Source: an uncultured Sphingomonas sp. (lineage in GTDB: Bacteria; Pseudomonadota; Alphaproteobacteria; Sphingomonadales; Sphingomonadaceae). Taken from it: DNA of 64,000 bases. Where the stretch lies: assembly GCA_913775315.1 (NCBI GenBank), contig CAJYIX010000020.1, positions 124,001-188,000 of the forward strand. The letters run 5' to 3'. Of this stretch, positions 1 through 8,224 are shown one piece after another (the stretch's first letter is position 1; each line of letters begins with the position of its first letter). A program made the position numbers and the translations under genes. The notes under the pieces were generated by a model. It had not been told where the DNA came from. It made no database searches and saw only the letters and a list, made by a program, of their open reading frames with translations.

Positions 1-1
1 A

Positions 2-736
2 GCATTGCAAGCCGCCCAGCGGTCGATCGACGACGGCAAGGTCGCGCACTCGCTCCACGCCTATTTCATGCGCGCGGGGAACGAAGACTATCCGATCGTC
101 TATCGCGTCGTCCGCGATTTCGACGGGCGCAGCTTCGCCAACCGCCGCGTCATCGCGATGCAGCAGGGCAAGCCGATCCTCAACATGATCGCCAGCTTCC
201 AGTCGCCCGAGGACGGCCTTTCGCATCAATTCCCGATGCCCGACGTGCCTGCTCCGCAAGCGCTGAAAAGCGAAGGCGAGCTGCGCGAGGAAATCCAGGA
301 ACATGTGCCCGAGAAGCTGCGCCGCTTCTTCCTGCGCGCCCGGCCCATCGAGATTAGGCCCGTCGCCCCGCGCGAATGGTTCAACCCCGCCCCGCGCGAG
401 CCGGTGCAACACAGCTGGTTCCGCGTCGTCGCGCCCCTGCCCGACGATCCGGCGCTGCACCGCGCGATGCTCGCCTATGCCAGCGACATGACGCTCCTCG
501 GCACCTGCATGCTGCCGCACGGCATGACGTGGATGGACGGGTCGGTGCAGACCGCCAGCCTCGATCATGCATTGTGGCTGCACGAGCCCTTCCGCGCTGA
601 CGAATGGCTGCTCTACACCTGCGACAGCCCGTGGTCCGGCCATGGCCGCGGCCATAATCGCGGGCGCATCTACACCGCCGACGGTCGCCTGGTCGCGAGC
701 TCGGCGCAGGAGGGGCTGATCCGCAAGCGCGGCTAG
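2..736 (+). CDS. tesB: Acyl-CoA thioesterase II (TesB family), 5' end cut by the window edge
   Basis: TesB-type enzymes hydrolyse acyl-CoA to free fatty acid and CoA with a double-hotdog fold. 244 codons are visible against about 285 in the family, so roughly 40 N-terminal residues lie left of the window. The frame is already open at base 2 and reads ALQAAQR, an internal segment of the family, so the TTG at base 5 is not a start. Landmarks are HSLHAYFMRAG near the visible N terminus, SLDHALWLHEPF (the conserved Asp) and the C-terminal SAQEGLIRK (the conserved Gln). A Ser sits where the family usually has Thr/Ser, in YTCDSP. Family assignment is secure; substrate range is not visible. Confidence 0.93.
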   Translation, partial: ALQAAQRSIDDGKVAHSLHAYFMRAGNEDYPIVYRVVRDFDGRSFANRRVIAMQQGKPILNMIASFQSPEDGLSHQFPMPDVPAPQALKSEGELREEIQEHVPEKLRRFFLRARPIEIRPVAPREWFNPAPREPVQHSWFRVVAPLPDDPALHRAMLAYASDMTLLGTCMLPHGMTWMDGSVQTASLDHALWLHEPFRADEWLLYTCDSPWSGHGRGHNRGRIYTADGRLVASSAQEGLIRKRG

Positions 737-771
737 ACCCTCGCGGCACTTTTCCGCCGGTTCTTCGTTGT

Positions 772-1182
772 TTGCGGGTGATCGGACCTCTTCTCCCCCT
801 GACGCTTGCTGCCGCCGCGCAGCCGCAGCCCAATGCCATCGACGCGCGCGAGGCCGAACCGCGCCTGATCGTCGTGTTCGCCCCCAGCCGCGACGACCCC
901 CGCCTCGTTCGCCAGCAGGCGCTGTTGCGTCAGTCGCAGGCAAGCATGGGCGATCGCGACGTACATGTGATCGAGGTGGTGGGCGATACCGTCGCCGGGG
1001 CGCACGAATATGCCGCCGCGCTACGCCAGCGTTACGCCGTACCCCGCTCGCGCTTCGGCGTCGTGCTTGTCGGTCGCGACGGCGGCGTGAAGCTCCGCTC
1101 GGCAGAGGCGATCGTGCCGCGTCAGATCGAGCGGACGATCGATGCGATGCCGATGCGTCGTCGCGAGATGGCGGCGCGCTGA
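772..1182 (+). CDS. DUF4174 domain-containing protein, probably exported
   Basis: A 136-residue protein of unknown function. Residues 1-16 form a short hydrophobic leader ending AAAA, consistent with a signal peptide, followed by a DUF4174-like body: RLIVVFAPSRDDPRL, then alternating helices and strands, and a late strand SRFGVVLVGRDGGVKLRS. The arrangement resembles a thioredoxin-like fold, but no CxxC is present. The start is a TTG (or the GTG at 778); no convincing Shine-Dalgarno precedes either, so the N terminus is uncertain. It sits alone between tesB and a transporter, with the same orientation and short gaps. Confidence 0.7.
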   Translation: MRVIGPLLPLTLAAAAQPQPNAIDAREAEPRLIVVFAPSRDDPRLVRQQALLRQSQASMGDRDVHVIEVVGDTVAGAHEYAAALRQRYAVPRSRFGVVLVGRDGGVKLRSAEAIVPRQIERTIDAMPMRRREMAAR

Positions 1183-1229
1183 TCCTCCTGCGTGTTGCGG
1201 CGCAGCGACGAAGCGCTTAGCCCGCGCCG

Positions 1230-2132
1230 ATGACTGGCGATTCCATCCTCAAGGGCATCGGCCTGCGCATCCTCGCGGCCGCGCTAATGGCGACGATGGG
1301 GGCGCTCATCAAGCTGGCGGAGACGCGCGGCGCCGGTTTGGCCGACACGATGTTCTTTCGCCAGCTCTGCGCGCTGCCCGTCGTCACCATCTACCTTTGG
1401 CGGACGGTGGGCTTGGGCGCGGTTCGGACGCAGCGTTTCCCCGCCCATCTGGGGCGTACCGCCGCGGGTCTGGTCGGCATGTGTTTCACCTTCGGGTCGA
1501 TCCACCTGCTGCCGCTCGCGGAAGCCACGACGTTTCAGTTCACCGCGCCGCTGTTCGCCACGCTCCTCGGCGCGGTCTGGCTGCGCGAGCCGACGGGTGT
1601 CCACCGCTGGGCGGCGGTCGCGGTCGGGTTTGCGGCGATCGTCATCATCGCCGAACCGGGCGGCCATTCGATCCCGCTGACAAGTGCCGGCGTCGGGCTG
1701 ATGGCGGGGTTCATGATCGCCGTCACCTCCGTCCTGCTGCGCCAGATCGGCAGGACCGAGGGCGCGGGCACGACGGTCTTCTGGTTCTCGGCACTATCGG
1801 TGCCACCGCTGTTCCTTTTCTGGCTCACCGATCTGCGCGCGCATCCGCCGATGGTGTGGGCGATCCTGGCGGCGATCGGCATTGTTGGCGGGATGGGACA
1901 GATCGCGCTGACCGCGGCGCTGCGCCACGGGCCGGTATCGGTGATCGTGCCGATGGATTATTCGTCGCTCCTTTGGGCGACGGCGCTCGGCTGGCTGTTG
2001 TTCGACCAGTTCCCGTCGAGCTCGACCTGGATCGGTGCGCCGATCCTGATCGGCAGCGGCGTCTATATCGCGTGGCGCGAGCATCGTCGGAGCTTGTCCA
2101 GCACCCCCGCCGTCCCTCAGTCGAGTGGATAG
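1230..2132 (+). CDS. EamA/DMT-family membrane transporter
   Basis: A 300-residue inner-membrane protein of the drug/metabolite transporter superfamily. About ten hydrophobic helices form two EamA repeats: the first over residues 10-140, starting ILAAALMATMGALIKL, and the second over 150-285, including GPVSVIVPMDYSSLLWATALGW. The conserved Glu/Pro-rich turns of the family are present. The substrate cannot be read from sequence; relatives export amino acids, nucleotides or other small metabolites. The last 16 bases overlap the convergent Mth938-like gene on the other strand. Confidence 0.9.
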   Translation: MTGDSILKGIGLRILAAALMATMGALIKLAETRGAGLADTMFFRQLCALPVVTIYLWRTVGLGAVRTQRFPAHLGRTAAGLVGMCFTFGSIHLLPLAEATTFQFTAPLFATLLGAVWLREPTGVHRWAAVAVGFAAIVIIAEPGGHSIPLTSAGVGLMAGFMIAVTSVLLRQIGRTEGAGTTVFWFSALSVPPLFLFWLTDLRAHPPMVWAILAAIGIVGGMGQIALTAALRHGPVSVIVPMDYSSLLWATALGWLLFDQFPSSSTWIGAPILIGSGVYIAWREHRRSLSSTPAVPQSSG

Positions 2133-2491
2133 AGAGCGGCGGCTACCCAGCGCAGTTCGGCGCGCAGCACGCCCCAGGCGCGCGCCGCCGCCCGGCTGTC
2201 CATCGGCTCCAGCCCAATGCCCTTCGCCTCCAGCGCCGCGATCAGCGCGCGCGGCGGGCGGGCCAGCTTCGCGCCGGTGCCGAGGATGACAAACTCCGGC
2301 AACGGGTCGATCGCGAACAGGGGGGCGAGGTCACCCTCGCCCAGCGTTTCGATCGGCGGCGGCGACCACCCATCGGCGCGCTTGGGCGTGATCGTCAGCC
2401 CCTCGTAGATCCCGTCGTCGACGCGGAAACCCCGCCCGACGATGCCGGAGATCAGCGGCCCCTCGCCGCGCTGGTCACGATCCATGCGCAT
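2117..2491 (-). CDS. Mth938-like (DUF498/NDUFAF3-type) protein
   Basis: A 124-residue protein of the Mth938/NDUFAF3 fold. Characteristic segments are GLTITPKRADGW, the central FVILGTGAKL (which corresponds to the family's conserved glycine loop) and a C-terminal helix-strand GIGLEPMDSRAAARAWGVLR. The mitochondrial relative NDUFAF3 assists complex I assembly; the bacterial role is not settled. The gene starts 6 bp after secF stops, so it is probably the last gene of the yajC-secD-secF transcript. Its 3' end overlaps the opposing transporter gene. Confidence 0.85.
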   Translation of the reverse strand: MRMDRDQRGEGPLISGIVGRGFRVDDGIYEGLTITPKRADGWSPPPIETLGEGDLAPLFAIDPLPEFVILGTGAKLARPPRALIAALEAKGIGLEPMDSRAAARAWGVLRAELRWVAAALYPLD

Positions 2492-2497
2492 CGTGAC

Positions 2498-3466
2498 TTA
2501 CCGCTCGCGCGGGGCAACGCGCTCGGCATTGGCGTTCGCGGCGACCGCCTTCTTCTCGAAGCTGTCAGGCGACACGTTGAACTGGATCAGGATGCCGTTG
2601 CCGACGAACATCGACGACCACGTGCCGACGATGATGCCGAGCGCCATGGCAAGGCTGAAGCCGAAGATCACGTCCGGGCCGAAGAAGACGAGGACGAGCA
2701 GCGGCATCGTGATCGACAGCGAGGTCATCACCGTGCGCGACAGCGTCTCATTGATCGACAGGTTCAGGATCTCGACGATCCCCATCCGCCGGAACTTGCG
2801 CAGGTTCTCGCGCACGCGGTCGAAGATGACGATCTTGTCGTTCAGCGAATAGCCGATGATCGTCAGCAGCGCGGCGATCGTGTTGAGGTCGAACTCGAGC
2901 TGCGTCAGCGCGAAGAAGCCGAGGACGACGATCATGTCCTGCGCGAGCGCGAGCAGCGCGCCGACGCCGAACTGCCACTCGAACCGGAACCAGATATAGA
3001 TGGCGATGGCGATCATCGCGAGGCCGAGCGCCAGCGCGCCCTTCTCGAACAACTCGCCCGACACCTTGCCCGACACCGCCTCGACCGATCCGACCTTGGC
3101 GCCCGGATAGGCCTGTTCGAGCGTGGTGCGCAGCTTCTGCGCGGCCTGGCTGGCCGATTGCGGGGTCTCGTTCTCGGGCACCGGCAGGCGGATGGCGATG
3201 TCGCGGGGGCTGCCGAACTGCTGGATCGTCGCTTCGCCGACACCGAGCGAATCGACCCGCCGGCGCAGTTCCTCGATCTCGACATTCTGCGAGAAAGTGA
3301 CGCGAACGAGCTGGCCGCCGACGAAGTCGATGCCGAAATTGAGGCCCTTGACCGCCAGAAGCGCGATCGAGGCGATGACCATCACCGTCGAGATTACGGC
3401 GGCGATCTTTCGGAACGACATGAAGTCGATGTTGGTGTTGTCGGGAACGAGCTTGAGGGGACGCAT
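2498..3466 (-). CDS. secF: Protein translocase subunit SecF
   Basis: A 322-residue SecF, the usual length. With SecD it uses the proton-motive force to help proteins leave SecYEG on the periplasmic side. One N-terminal membrane helix (about 18-38) is followed by the hallmark LNFGIDFVGGQLV. A periplasmic domain reaches to about residue 140, and five C-terminal helices include SLNDKIVIFDRVREN. It lies 11 bp downstream of secD in the yajC-secD-secF order typical of Alphaproteobacteria. The tail AANANAERVAPRER is polar and cytoplasmic. Confidence 0.97.
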   Translation of the reverse strand: MRPLKLVPDNTNIDFMSFRKIAAVISTVMVIASIALLAVKGLNFGIDFVGGQLVRVTFSQNVEIEELRRRVDSLGVGEATIQQFGSPRDIAIRLPVPENETPQSASQAAQKLRTTLEQAYPGAKVGSVEAVSGKVSGELFEKGALALGLAMIAIAIYIWFRFEWQFGVGALLALAQDMIVVLGFFALTQLEFDLNTIAALLTIIGYSLNDKIVIFDRVRENLRKFRRMGIVEILNLSINETLSRTVMTSLSITMPLLVLVFFGPDVIFGFSLAMALGIIVGTWSSMFVGNGILIQFNVSPDSFEKKAVAANANAERVAPRER

Positions 3467-3477
3467 GGGATTGTTCC

Positions 3478-5070
3478 TCAGATCACCAGCTCGCGCGGGC
3501 GCTTGGCAAGCCAGTTCGCGACCATCAGGCGGGTAAAGGTGACGGCGGTGAACACCGAGGTGACGATGCCGATGATGAGCACGACGGCGAAGCCGCGAAC
3601 CGGGCCGGCGCCGAACACGAACATCATCACCGCGGCGATGGCGTTGGTGACGTTGGCGTCGAAGATCGCGCGCGTCGCTTCCTTGTAGCCGAACTCGACC
3701 GACGAATTGACGCTGCGCCCGCGCCGCCGCTCTTCACGGATGCGCTCGTTGATGAGCACGTTGGCGTCGACCGCCGCGCCGATCGTCAGCACGAAGCCGG
3801 CGATGCCCGGCAGCGTCAGCGTCGCGTTGAACAGCGCCATGACGCCGAGGATCATCAGCACGTTCACGACCAGCGCGATGTTGGCGTAGATGCCGAAGCG
3901 CAGATAGGCGAACAGCATCAGCACCGCGATGGCGAGCGTGCCGATCACGCCGGCGACGACGCCGCGCTGGATCGAATCGGCGCCGAGCTCGGGGCTGATC
4001 GTCGATTCCTCGATGATCGACAGGTCGACGGGCAGCTTGCCCGAGCGCAGCGCGATCGCCAGCTGATTGGCGCTGTCGACGGTGAACCCGCCCGAAATGC
4101 TCGCCGCGCCGCCGAGGATCTGTTCGTTGATGTTGGGGGCCGAGATCACCGAATTGTCGACGATGATCGCGAACGGCTTGCCCGTATTCTCCTGCGTCAC
4201 TCGGGCGAAGCGGCGGCCGCCCTCGGCGTTGAAGCGGATGCCGACGATCGGCGCGCCCGTCTGCGGGTCGTATTCCTGACGCGCGTCGGCGATCTGGTCG
4301 CCCGAGATGATGACCGAGCGCTTGACCGCGATCGGACCGCCGCTGGTCGGATACGGGAGCACCTGGCTGCCGATCGGCGCCTGGCCGCGCGCGAGCTGGG
4401 CCGGGTCCGCGCTGGTGTCAACCAGCTTGAACTCAAGCCGCGCGGTCTTGCCGAGCAGTTCCTTCAGCGCCTTGGGGTCCTGAAGCCCGGGGACCTGCAC
4501 GACGATGCGGTTCGATCCCTGGCGGATGATCGTCGGCTCGCGCGTGCCGAGCTCGTCGACGCGGCGGCGCACGACCTCGGTCGCGTCGACCATCGCCTGT
4601 TCGGTCGCCTGGGCGATGCCGGCATCGGTCGGCGTCATCGTCACGGTGTTGGTATCGCGAACGGCGATGTCCCAGTCGCGCTGGCCGGTCAGGCCCGCGC
4701 CAGCGGTCAGCGGCAGCAGCCGCTCACGCACCGCATCGATCTGGCCCGTGTCGCGGACCATGAAGCTGATCTGGCCGCCGCGCGTCGAAATGTCGCCGAT
4801 CGCGATGCGGGGGGCGCGGCGCATCTCGCCGAGGATCGTGTCGCGCATCGTCTCGAGACGCTGGTTGCGCACGTCGCTCGTCTGCGCCTCGAGCAGGATG
4901 TAGCTGCCGCCGGCAAGGTCGAGGCCGAGATTGACCTTCGTCTTGTTCATCCAGGCGGGAAGCTGCGGCCCGATCGACGTCCCCGACAACAGCGTCGGCA
5001 GCGCCAGCAGCACGCCGACGATCACGGTGGCCCAGGTGAGCCACTTCTTCCAGGAAGGAAAGTCGAGCAT
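3478..5070 (-). CDS. secD: Protein translocase subunit SecD
   Basis: A 530-residue SecD. The start is MLDFPSWKKWLTW at 5070: its ATG overlaps the yajC stop by one base (TGATG), which suggests translational coupling. The open frame upstream of this ATG is out-of-frame yajC. Membrane helix 1 covers about residues 9-27, followed by the SecD signature NLGLDLAGGSYILLEA, a large periplasmic domain, and five C-terminal helices with AAVDANVLINERIREE. It forms a heterodimer with SecF. Confidence 0.97.
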   Translation of the reverse strand: MLDFPSWKKWLTWATVIVGVLLALPTLLSGTSIGPQLPAWMNKTKVNLGLDLAGGSYILLEAQTSDVRNQRLETMRDTILGEMRRAPRIAIGDISTRGGQISFMVRDTGQIDAVRERLLPLTAGAGLTGQRDWDIAVRDTNTVTMTPTDAGIAQATEQAMVDATEVVRRRVDELGTREPTIIRQGSNRIVVQVPGLQDPKALKELLGKTARLEFKLVDTSADPAQLARGQAPIGSQVLPYPTSGGPIAVKRSVIISGDQIADARQEYDPQTGAPIVGIRFNAEGGRRFARVTQENTGKPFAIIVDNSVISAPNINEQILGGAASISGGFTVDSANQLAIALRSGKLPVDLSIIEESTISPELGADSIQRGVVAGVIGTLAIAVLMLFAYLRFGIYANIALVVNVLMILGVMALFNATLTLPGIAGFVLTIGAAVDANVLINERIREERRRGRSVNSSVEFGYKEATRAIFDANVTNAIAAVMMFVFGAGPVRGFAVVLIIGIVTSVFTAVTFTRLMVANWLAKRPRELVI

Positions 5071-5405
5071 CAGTCGTTGGCCGGCTTGCCGCCGAGCGGC
5101 GTCACCTCGGCGATCGTCGCCTTGACCACGCGGACGCGCACGTTCGGGGCGATCTCGACCTCGACATGCCGGTCCTCGACGCGCGTCACCTTGCCGACGA
5201 GGCCGCCGGCAGTAACGACGGTGTCGTTCTTCTTGATGTTCGCAAGCGCGGTCTGAAGCACCTTCATCCGCTTCTGCTGCGGGCGAATCATCAAAAAGTA
5301 GAAGGCGATGAAGATGAGGACGAGCGGCGCGATGCCGAGGATCTGGCCGGCGACGCCGGGCGCGGAGGCACCGGCGGACTGGGCAAAGGCAGGAGTTGCG
5401 AACAT
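5070..5405 (-). CDS. yajC: Preprotein translocase subunit YajC
   Basis: A 111-residue single-pass membrane protein that associates with SecDF. The ATG at 5405 (MFATPAFAQS) is chosen because it gives the usual family length; an in-frame ATG at 5474 would add an atypical Arg/Pro-rich extension. The helix LGIAPLVLIFIAFYFLMIRPQQKR is followed by a small beta domain (NDTVVTAGGLVGKV). First gene of the secDF operon, with a 186 bp divergent intergenic region towards the chemoreceptor gene. Confidence 0.93.
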   Translation of the reverse strand: MFATPAFAQSAGASAPGVAGQILGIAPLVLIFIAFYFLMIRPQQKRMKVLQTALANIKKNDTVVTAGGLVGKVTRVEDRHVEVEIAPNVRVRVVKATIAEVTPLGGKPAND

Positions 5406-5529
5406 GATCGGGTCGGTTGCGCCTGTGTTCGGGGCGGGGCGAAGACCCCGTTTCCAAGCGGCGCGCGCTATCATGCGGCCCGCGCCCGCGCAACACTCGC
5501 CGCGGGCGCTGCGCGCTCGGACAAAGCAT

Positions 5530-5551
5530 CGTCATCGAACCGTCATCAAAT
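5530..5551 (+). promoter_or_regulatory. Candidate Pho-box-like tandem repeat in front of the chemoreceptor gene
   Basis: Two adjacent 11-base units, CGTCATCGAAC and CGTCATCAAAT, agree at 9 of 11 positions. The 11-base period and the GTCAT core match the alphaproteobacterial PhoB half-site arrangement (CTGTCAT units repeated every 11 bases). The site lies about 40 bases before the + strand start at 5592, within the yajC/chemoreceptor divergent region. Found by eye; no binding evidence. Confidence 0.4.
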
Positions 5552-5552
5552 C

Positions 5553-5569
5553 CTAAGTTCGCGTTAACC
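5553..5569 (+). promoter_or_regulatory. Candidate CtrA site (CTAA-N7-TTAACC)
   Basis: Reads CTAA, seven bases, TTAACC; the CtrA consensus is TTAA-N7-TTAAC, so one mismatch in the first half. TTAA is rare in this GC-rich window. The site abuts the Pho-like repeat and ends 22 bases before the chemoreceptor start codon. Chemotaxis genes are frequent CtrA targets in Alphaproteobacteria, and the CtrA phosphorelay proteins CckA and DivL are encoded in this window. Confidence 0.4.
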
Positions 5570-5591
5570 GCCCTCCCCTAGGCAGCGGGTC

Positions 5592-6935
5592 ATGTCGACA
5601 GCTCGCTTTACCCTGTGCCGCACACCAACGGATTCGGCCGGCACCGAATGGCTGACCGCGGCCGAGCGCCAGCCACTGACGATCCGGCGCGACGAACGGC
5701 TGGCCACCGCCGCCGATCTGTTCCGCGCGCATCCAGACGCGGGCTTCGTCGGCGTCGTGGACGCCGAAGGCCGGCCGCTGGGCGCGCTTCTCGAGCGCGA
5801 CATTCGCCGCCTTCTCGTCAATCCCTATGGCCACGCGCTGCTGCGCAATCCGGCCTATGGCGGCACTCTCGACGATTACATCCGGCTGATCCCGGTCGCG
5901 GATGCAGCGCTCGGCGTCGGCGCGCTCATCGCCGCCTACCACGCCGCCGGCGGCCATGAGGGGATGATCCTGACACGCGGCGGCCGGTTGTTCGCGACCC
6001 TGTCCAATCGCCGCCTGTTGCTGCTCGCCGCGGGCCTCGAGGTGGAGCGCGCCCGCGCTGAAGCCGCGCGCGCGCACGTGATCGAACGCGCGAGCGCCGT
6101 CTTCGAGGACGAGGTGACGCGCTTGACGACCGAACTGGCGACGCTGGCCGGTACGCTCAGCGGCCATGCCGCCGCCACCGCCGAACGCGCCGCCGCGACC
6201 GATACGCGCGCCGCGACGATGACCGCGACGACCGACCGCAATGCGCGGACGCTGGCCGAGATCGGCGGCGAGGGCCGCGAGCTGCTCGTCGCGCTGACCG
6301 ACATCGCAGACGAAACCCGAGCGGCGCAGGCGCTGGTCGCCGATACGGTGACGCTCGCAGGCGAAGGAAAGGCGCGAACCGCGGCGCTCGGCCGCTCCGC
6401 CGAATCGATCGGATCGATTGCCCAGATCATTGGCGGGATCGCCGCGGAGGTGAATATGCTCGCGCTCAACGCCACGATCGAGGCGTCGCGCGCGGGCGAT
6501 GCCGGACGCGGCTTCGCCGTCGTTGCCGGGTCGATCAAGCAGCTATCCGGCCAGACCGCGCGCGCGGCCGACACCGTTGCGGGCCACGCCGCCGACGTCG
6601 GCGCCGCGATCGGCGAGGCGGCCAGCGCCTATGGTCGCATCGACGGTGCGGTCCGCGAGATCGCGCTCCGCTCCGCCCGGATCATGGATGCCGCAGAGAC
6701 GCAGCGGCGGGCGATGGACGCGATCGCCGGCCATGTCGGCGAGGCTGCCGACGGTGCGGACGCGATCCGCGCGGAGGCGGAAGCGGTGGGCGACCATGCC
6801 GGCCTCGCGCTTCGCTCATCGGCGGCGATGCGCGCACTGGCGGAACGGCTGGCGGCGCAGGCAAATCTACTGGCCGGTCATGCCCGCGACTTCGTCTCCA
6901 GCGTCCGACCCAACGTTGGGATCGCCGCCGCCTGA
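5592..6935 (+). CDS. Soluble methyl-accepting chemotaxis protein with an N-terminal CBS-like sensor
   Basis: A 447-residue chemoreceptor without any membrane helix, hence cytoplasmic. Residues about 15-140 look like a CBS pair ([25 protein letters not shown]; later [26 protein letters not shown]), a domain type that usually binds adenine nucleotides. A long Ala-rich coiled coil follows. The signalling tip at about 280-315 reads [26 protein letters not shown], the part that docks CheA/CheW. No CheR-binding pentapeptide is visible at the C terminus. No other che gene is in the window, so it must act with an array encoded elsewhere. The ligand is unknown. Confidence 0.88.
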   Translation: MSTARFTLCRTPTDSAGTEWLTAAERQPLTIRRDERLATAADLFRAHPDAGFVGVVDAEGRPLGALLERDIRRLLVNPYGHALLRNPAYGGTLDDYIRLIPVADAALGVGALIAAYHAAGGHEGMILTRGGRLFATLSNRRLLLLAAGLEVERARAEAARAHVIERASAVFEDEVTRLTTELATLAGTLSGHAAATAERAAATDTRAATMTATTDRNARTLAEIGGEGRELLVALTDIADETRAAQALVADTVTLAGEGKARTAALGRSAESIGSIAQIIGGIAAEVNMLALNATIEASRAGDAGRGFAVVAGSIKQLSGQTARAADTVAGHAADVGAAIGEAASAYGRIDGAVREIALRSARIMDAAETQRRAMDAIAGHVGEAADGADAIRAEAEAVGDHAGLALRSSAAMRALAERLAAQANLLAGHARDFVSSVRPNVGIAAA

Positions 6936-6993
6936 CAATCGCCCGCGCCCCCTTGCCATCCCCCAAGCTTCCGCGTAGAGGCGCGCGCTCGGT

Positions 6994-7070
6994 CGGGACG
7001 TAGCGCAGCCTGGTAGCGCATCACACTGGGGGTGTGGGGGTCGCAGGTTCGAATCCTGTCGTCCCGACCA
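6994..7070 (+). tRNA. tRNA-Pro (GGG)
   Basis: A 77-nt cloverleaf. The acceptor CGGGACG pairs with CGTCCCG before A73, and CCA is encoded at 7068-7070. The anticodon stem TCACA/TGTGG closes the loop CTGGGGG, giving anticodon GGG, which reads CCC/CCU proline codons. The T arm has the canonical GGTTCGAATCC. Confidence 0.95.
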
Positions 7071-7165
7071 ACTTAATCCAACAGCATCGGATCACGCCGG
7101 CGGGGCCTTGTGGCGCCGCCCGCATCGGCATAGCCTCTGGTTCGTCCGGGCAAGGGAGTGCGCCG

Positions 7166-7696
7166 ATGAAGAGGATCGCCCTGGTCGCGCCGCTCGCGGT
7201 GCTGCCGCCGACCGCCCTGCCCGCGCATCCGCCCAAGCCGATGACGAGCTGGGGCAAGGCGGGCGTCGCCTTCGACACCTATCGCGCCGACGCGATCGAA
7301 TGCGGGCGCGAGGGCTATTTCGCCGACGTGTCGGATACCGAAGCGGCAAAGGTGTTCAAGGACGCCTCCCGCCGGCTCGAAAACAACGAAACCGCGCTCG
7401 GCCTCGCCGCCCAAACCGGCGATCTCAACCGTGTCGGCAACATCAACGCCATGTCGCAACAGATCGTCAGCAGCACCCGCCCGCGCGAACGGATGCGCGA
7501 GGTGGCCGGCGTGCTGAACGGCACCGTGGCCGATTGCTTGACGAAACGCGGCTATGTCCGCTTCGACCTGACCGAGGCGCAGGAGAAGGCGCTGAAGGCA
7601 TATCCGGCGGGGACAGAGGCGCGGCACCATTTCCTCCACGCGCTGGCGAGCGATGCAAAGGTGCTGGCGACGCAGGGAAGCTCCGACGCGACATAG
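7166..7696 (+). CDS. Hypothetical exported protein
   Basis: 176 residues of unknown function. The ATG at 7166 is preceded by AAGGGAG at a good distance, which decides the start. Residues 1-18 are a short signal peptide (MKRIALVAPLAVLPPTAL). The mature part is mostly helical with two cysteines (AIECGREGYF and VADCLTKRGY) that could form a disulfide in the periplasm. It lies just downstream of tRNA-Pro and converges on another orphan hypothetical gene. No family recognised. Confidence 0.75.
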   Translation: MKRIALVAPLAVLPPTALPAHPPKPMTSWGKAGVAFDTYRADAIECGREGYFADVSDTEAAKVFKDASRRLENNETALGLAAQTGDLNRVGNINAMSQQIVSSTRPRERMREVAGVLNGTVADCLTKRGYVRFDLTEAQEKALKAYPAGTEARHHFLHALASDAKVLATQGSSDAT

Positions 7697-7764
7697 GAAC
7701 GGTGGATCCGCTTTTAGCAGGAAAGCTGACGTAAGCATGACCGTTCGGCTTCGGAACGGGAAGT

Positions 7765-8148
7765 TCAGAGCCGCAGGAGTCTTTTCCACCAAGAGGAACG
7801 CTCTGGCGGCTGCGAGCTGGACCCGCCGAGCCGTGCCGCAGGGTGGTTCGCGAAGAGAATACCGAGCATTCCCTTGGTCAAGCCTTTCGGAATGGAGATA
7901 GATGCCGATGCAGAGTCCCGAACCACGCCATCGATTGCAACAGCAACTGTTGGCGCGCTCGCCCAAACGACTAGATGTTCCTCGTTCCACTCCACCTGCT
8001 CGAGCGGCGAGCCTTCGAAGCCGGTAGCAGGCTGGAGAATTACAGTGGCCCGAGCGGGTATCTCAAACTCCTCTGCCCAGGGTTCAAGCCAGAGCAGGAT
8101 TGTTCCGGGTCCCGGATTGCATAGCCCCCAATTACGATCAACGCTCAT
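7765..8148 (-). CDS. Hypothetical protein with base composition unlike its neighbours
   Basis: A 127-residue protein I cannot assign. It has a beta-rich body (EEFEIPARATVILQP; HLVVWASAPTVAVAIDG) and a basic Trp/Arg tail (SSWWKRLLRL) after a Ser/Pro linker. There is no signal peptide or membrane helix. By eye its GC content is clearly lower than that of the flanking genes. It lies between tRNA-Pro with its downstream orphan and the end of the XrtA operon, which is compatible with gene gain. The start MSVDRNWG at 8148 is the only ATG giving the full domain. Confidence 0.65.
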   Translation of the reverse strand: MSVDRNWGLCNPGPGTILLWLEPWAEEFEIPARATVILQPATGFEGSPLEQVEWNEEHLVVWASAPTVAVAIDGVVRDSASASISIPKGLTKGMLGILFANHPAARLGGSSSQPPERSSWWKRLLRL

Positions 8149-8224
8149 GATCTACAGTGGCATTTCAGACGGCAGGAATGTCTGCAAGTGGGCGTAAGCA
8201 GACCAGCTGCTTTATGCCGCCGCC

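Noticed and set aside
1142-3688. A very long + strand open frame across the secF region.
   Set aside because: It is the antisense shadow of GC-rich secF and neighbours, with Arg/Asp/His-rich composition and no domain.
3478-5535. A longer SecD beginning near 5535.
   Set aside because: The upstream part is yajC read in another frame; the conserved SecD N terminus begins at 5070 with a coupled start.
7741-7759. CCGTTC/GAACGG hairpin between the two orphan genes as a terminator.
   Set aside because: Only six base pairs, no T tract on either strand, and the 3' part runs into the coding end of the minus-strand gene region; too weak to call.
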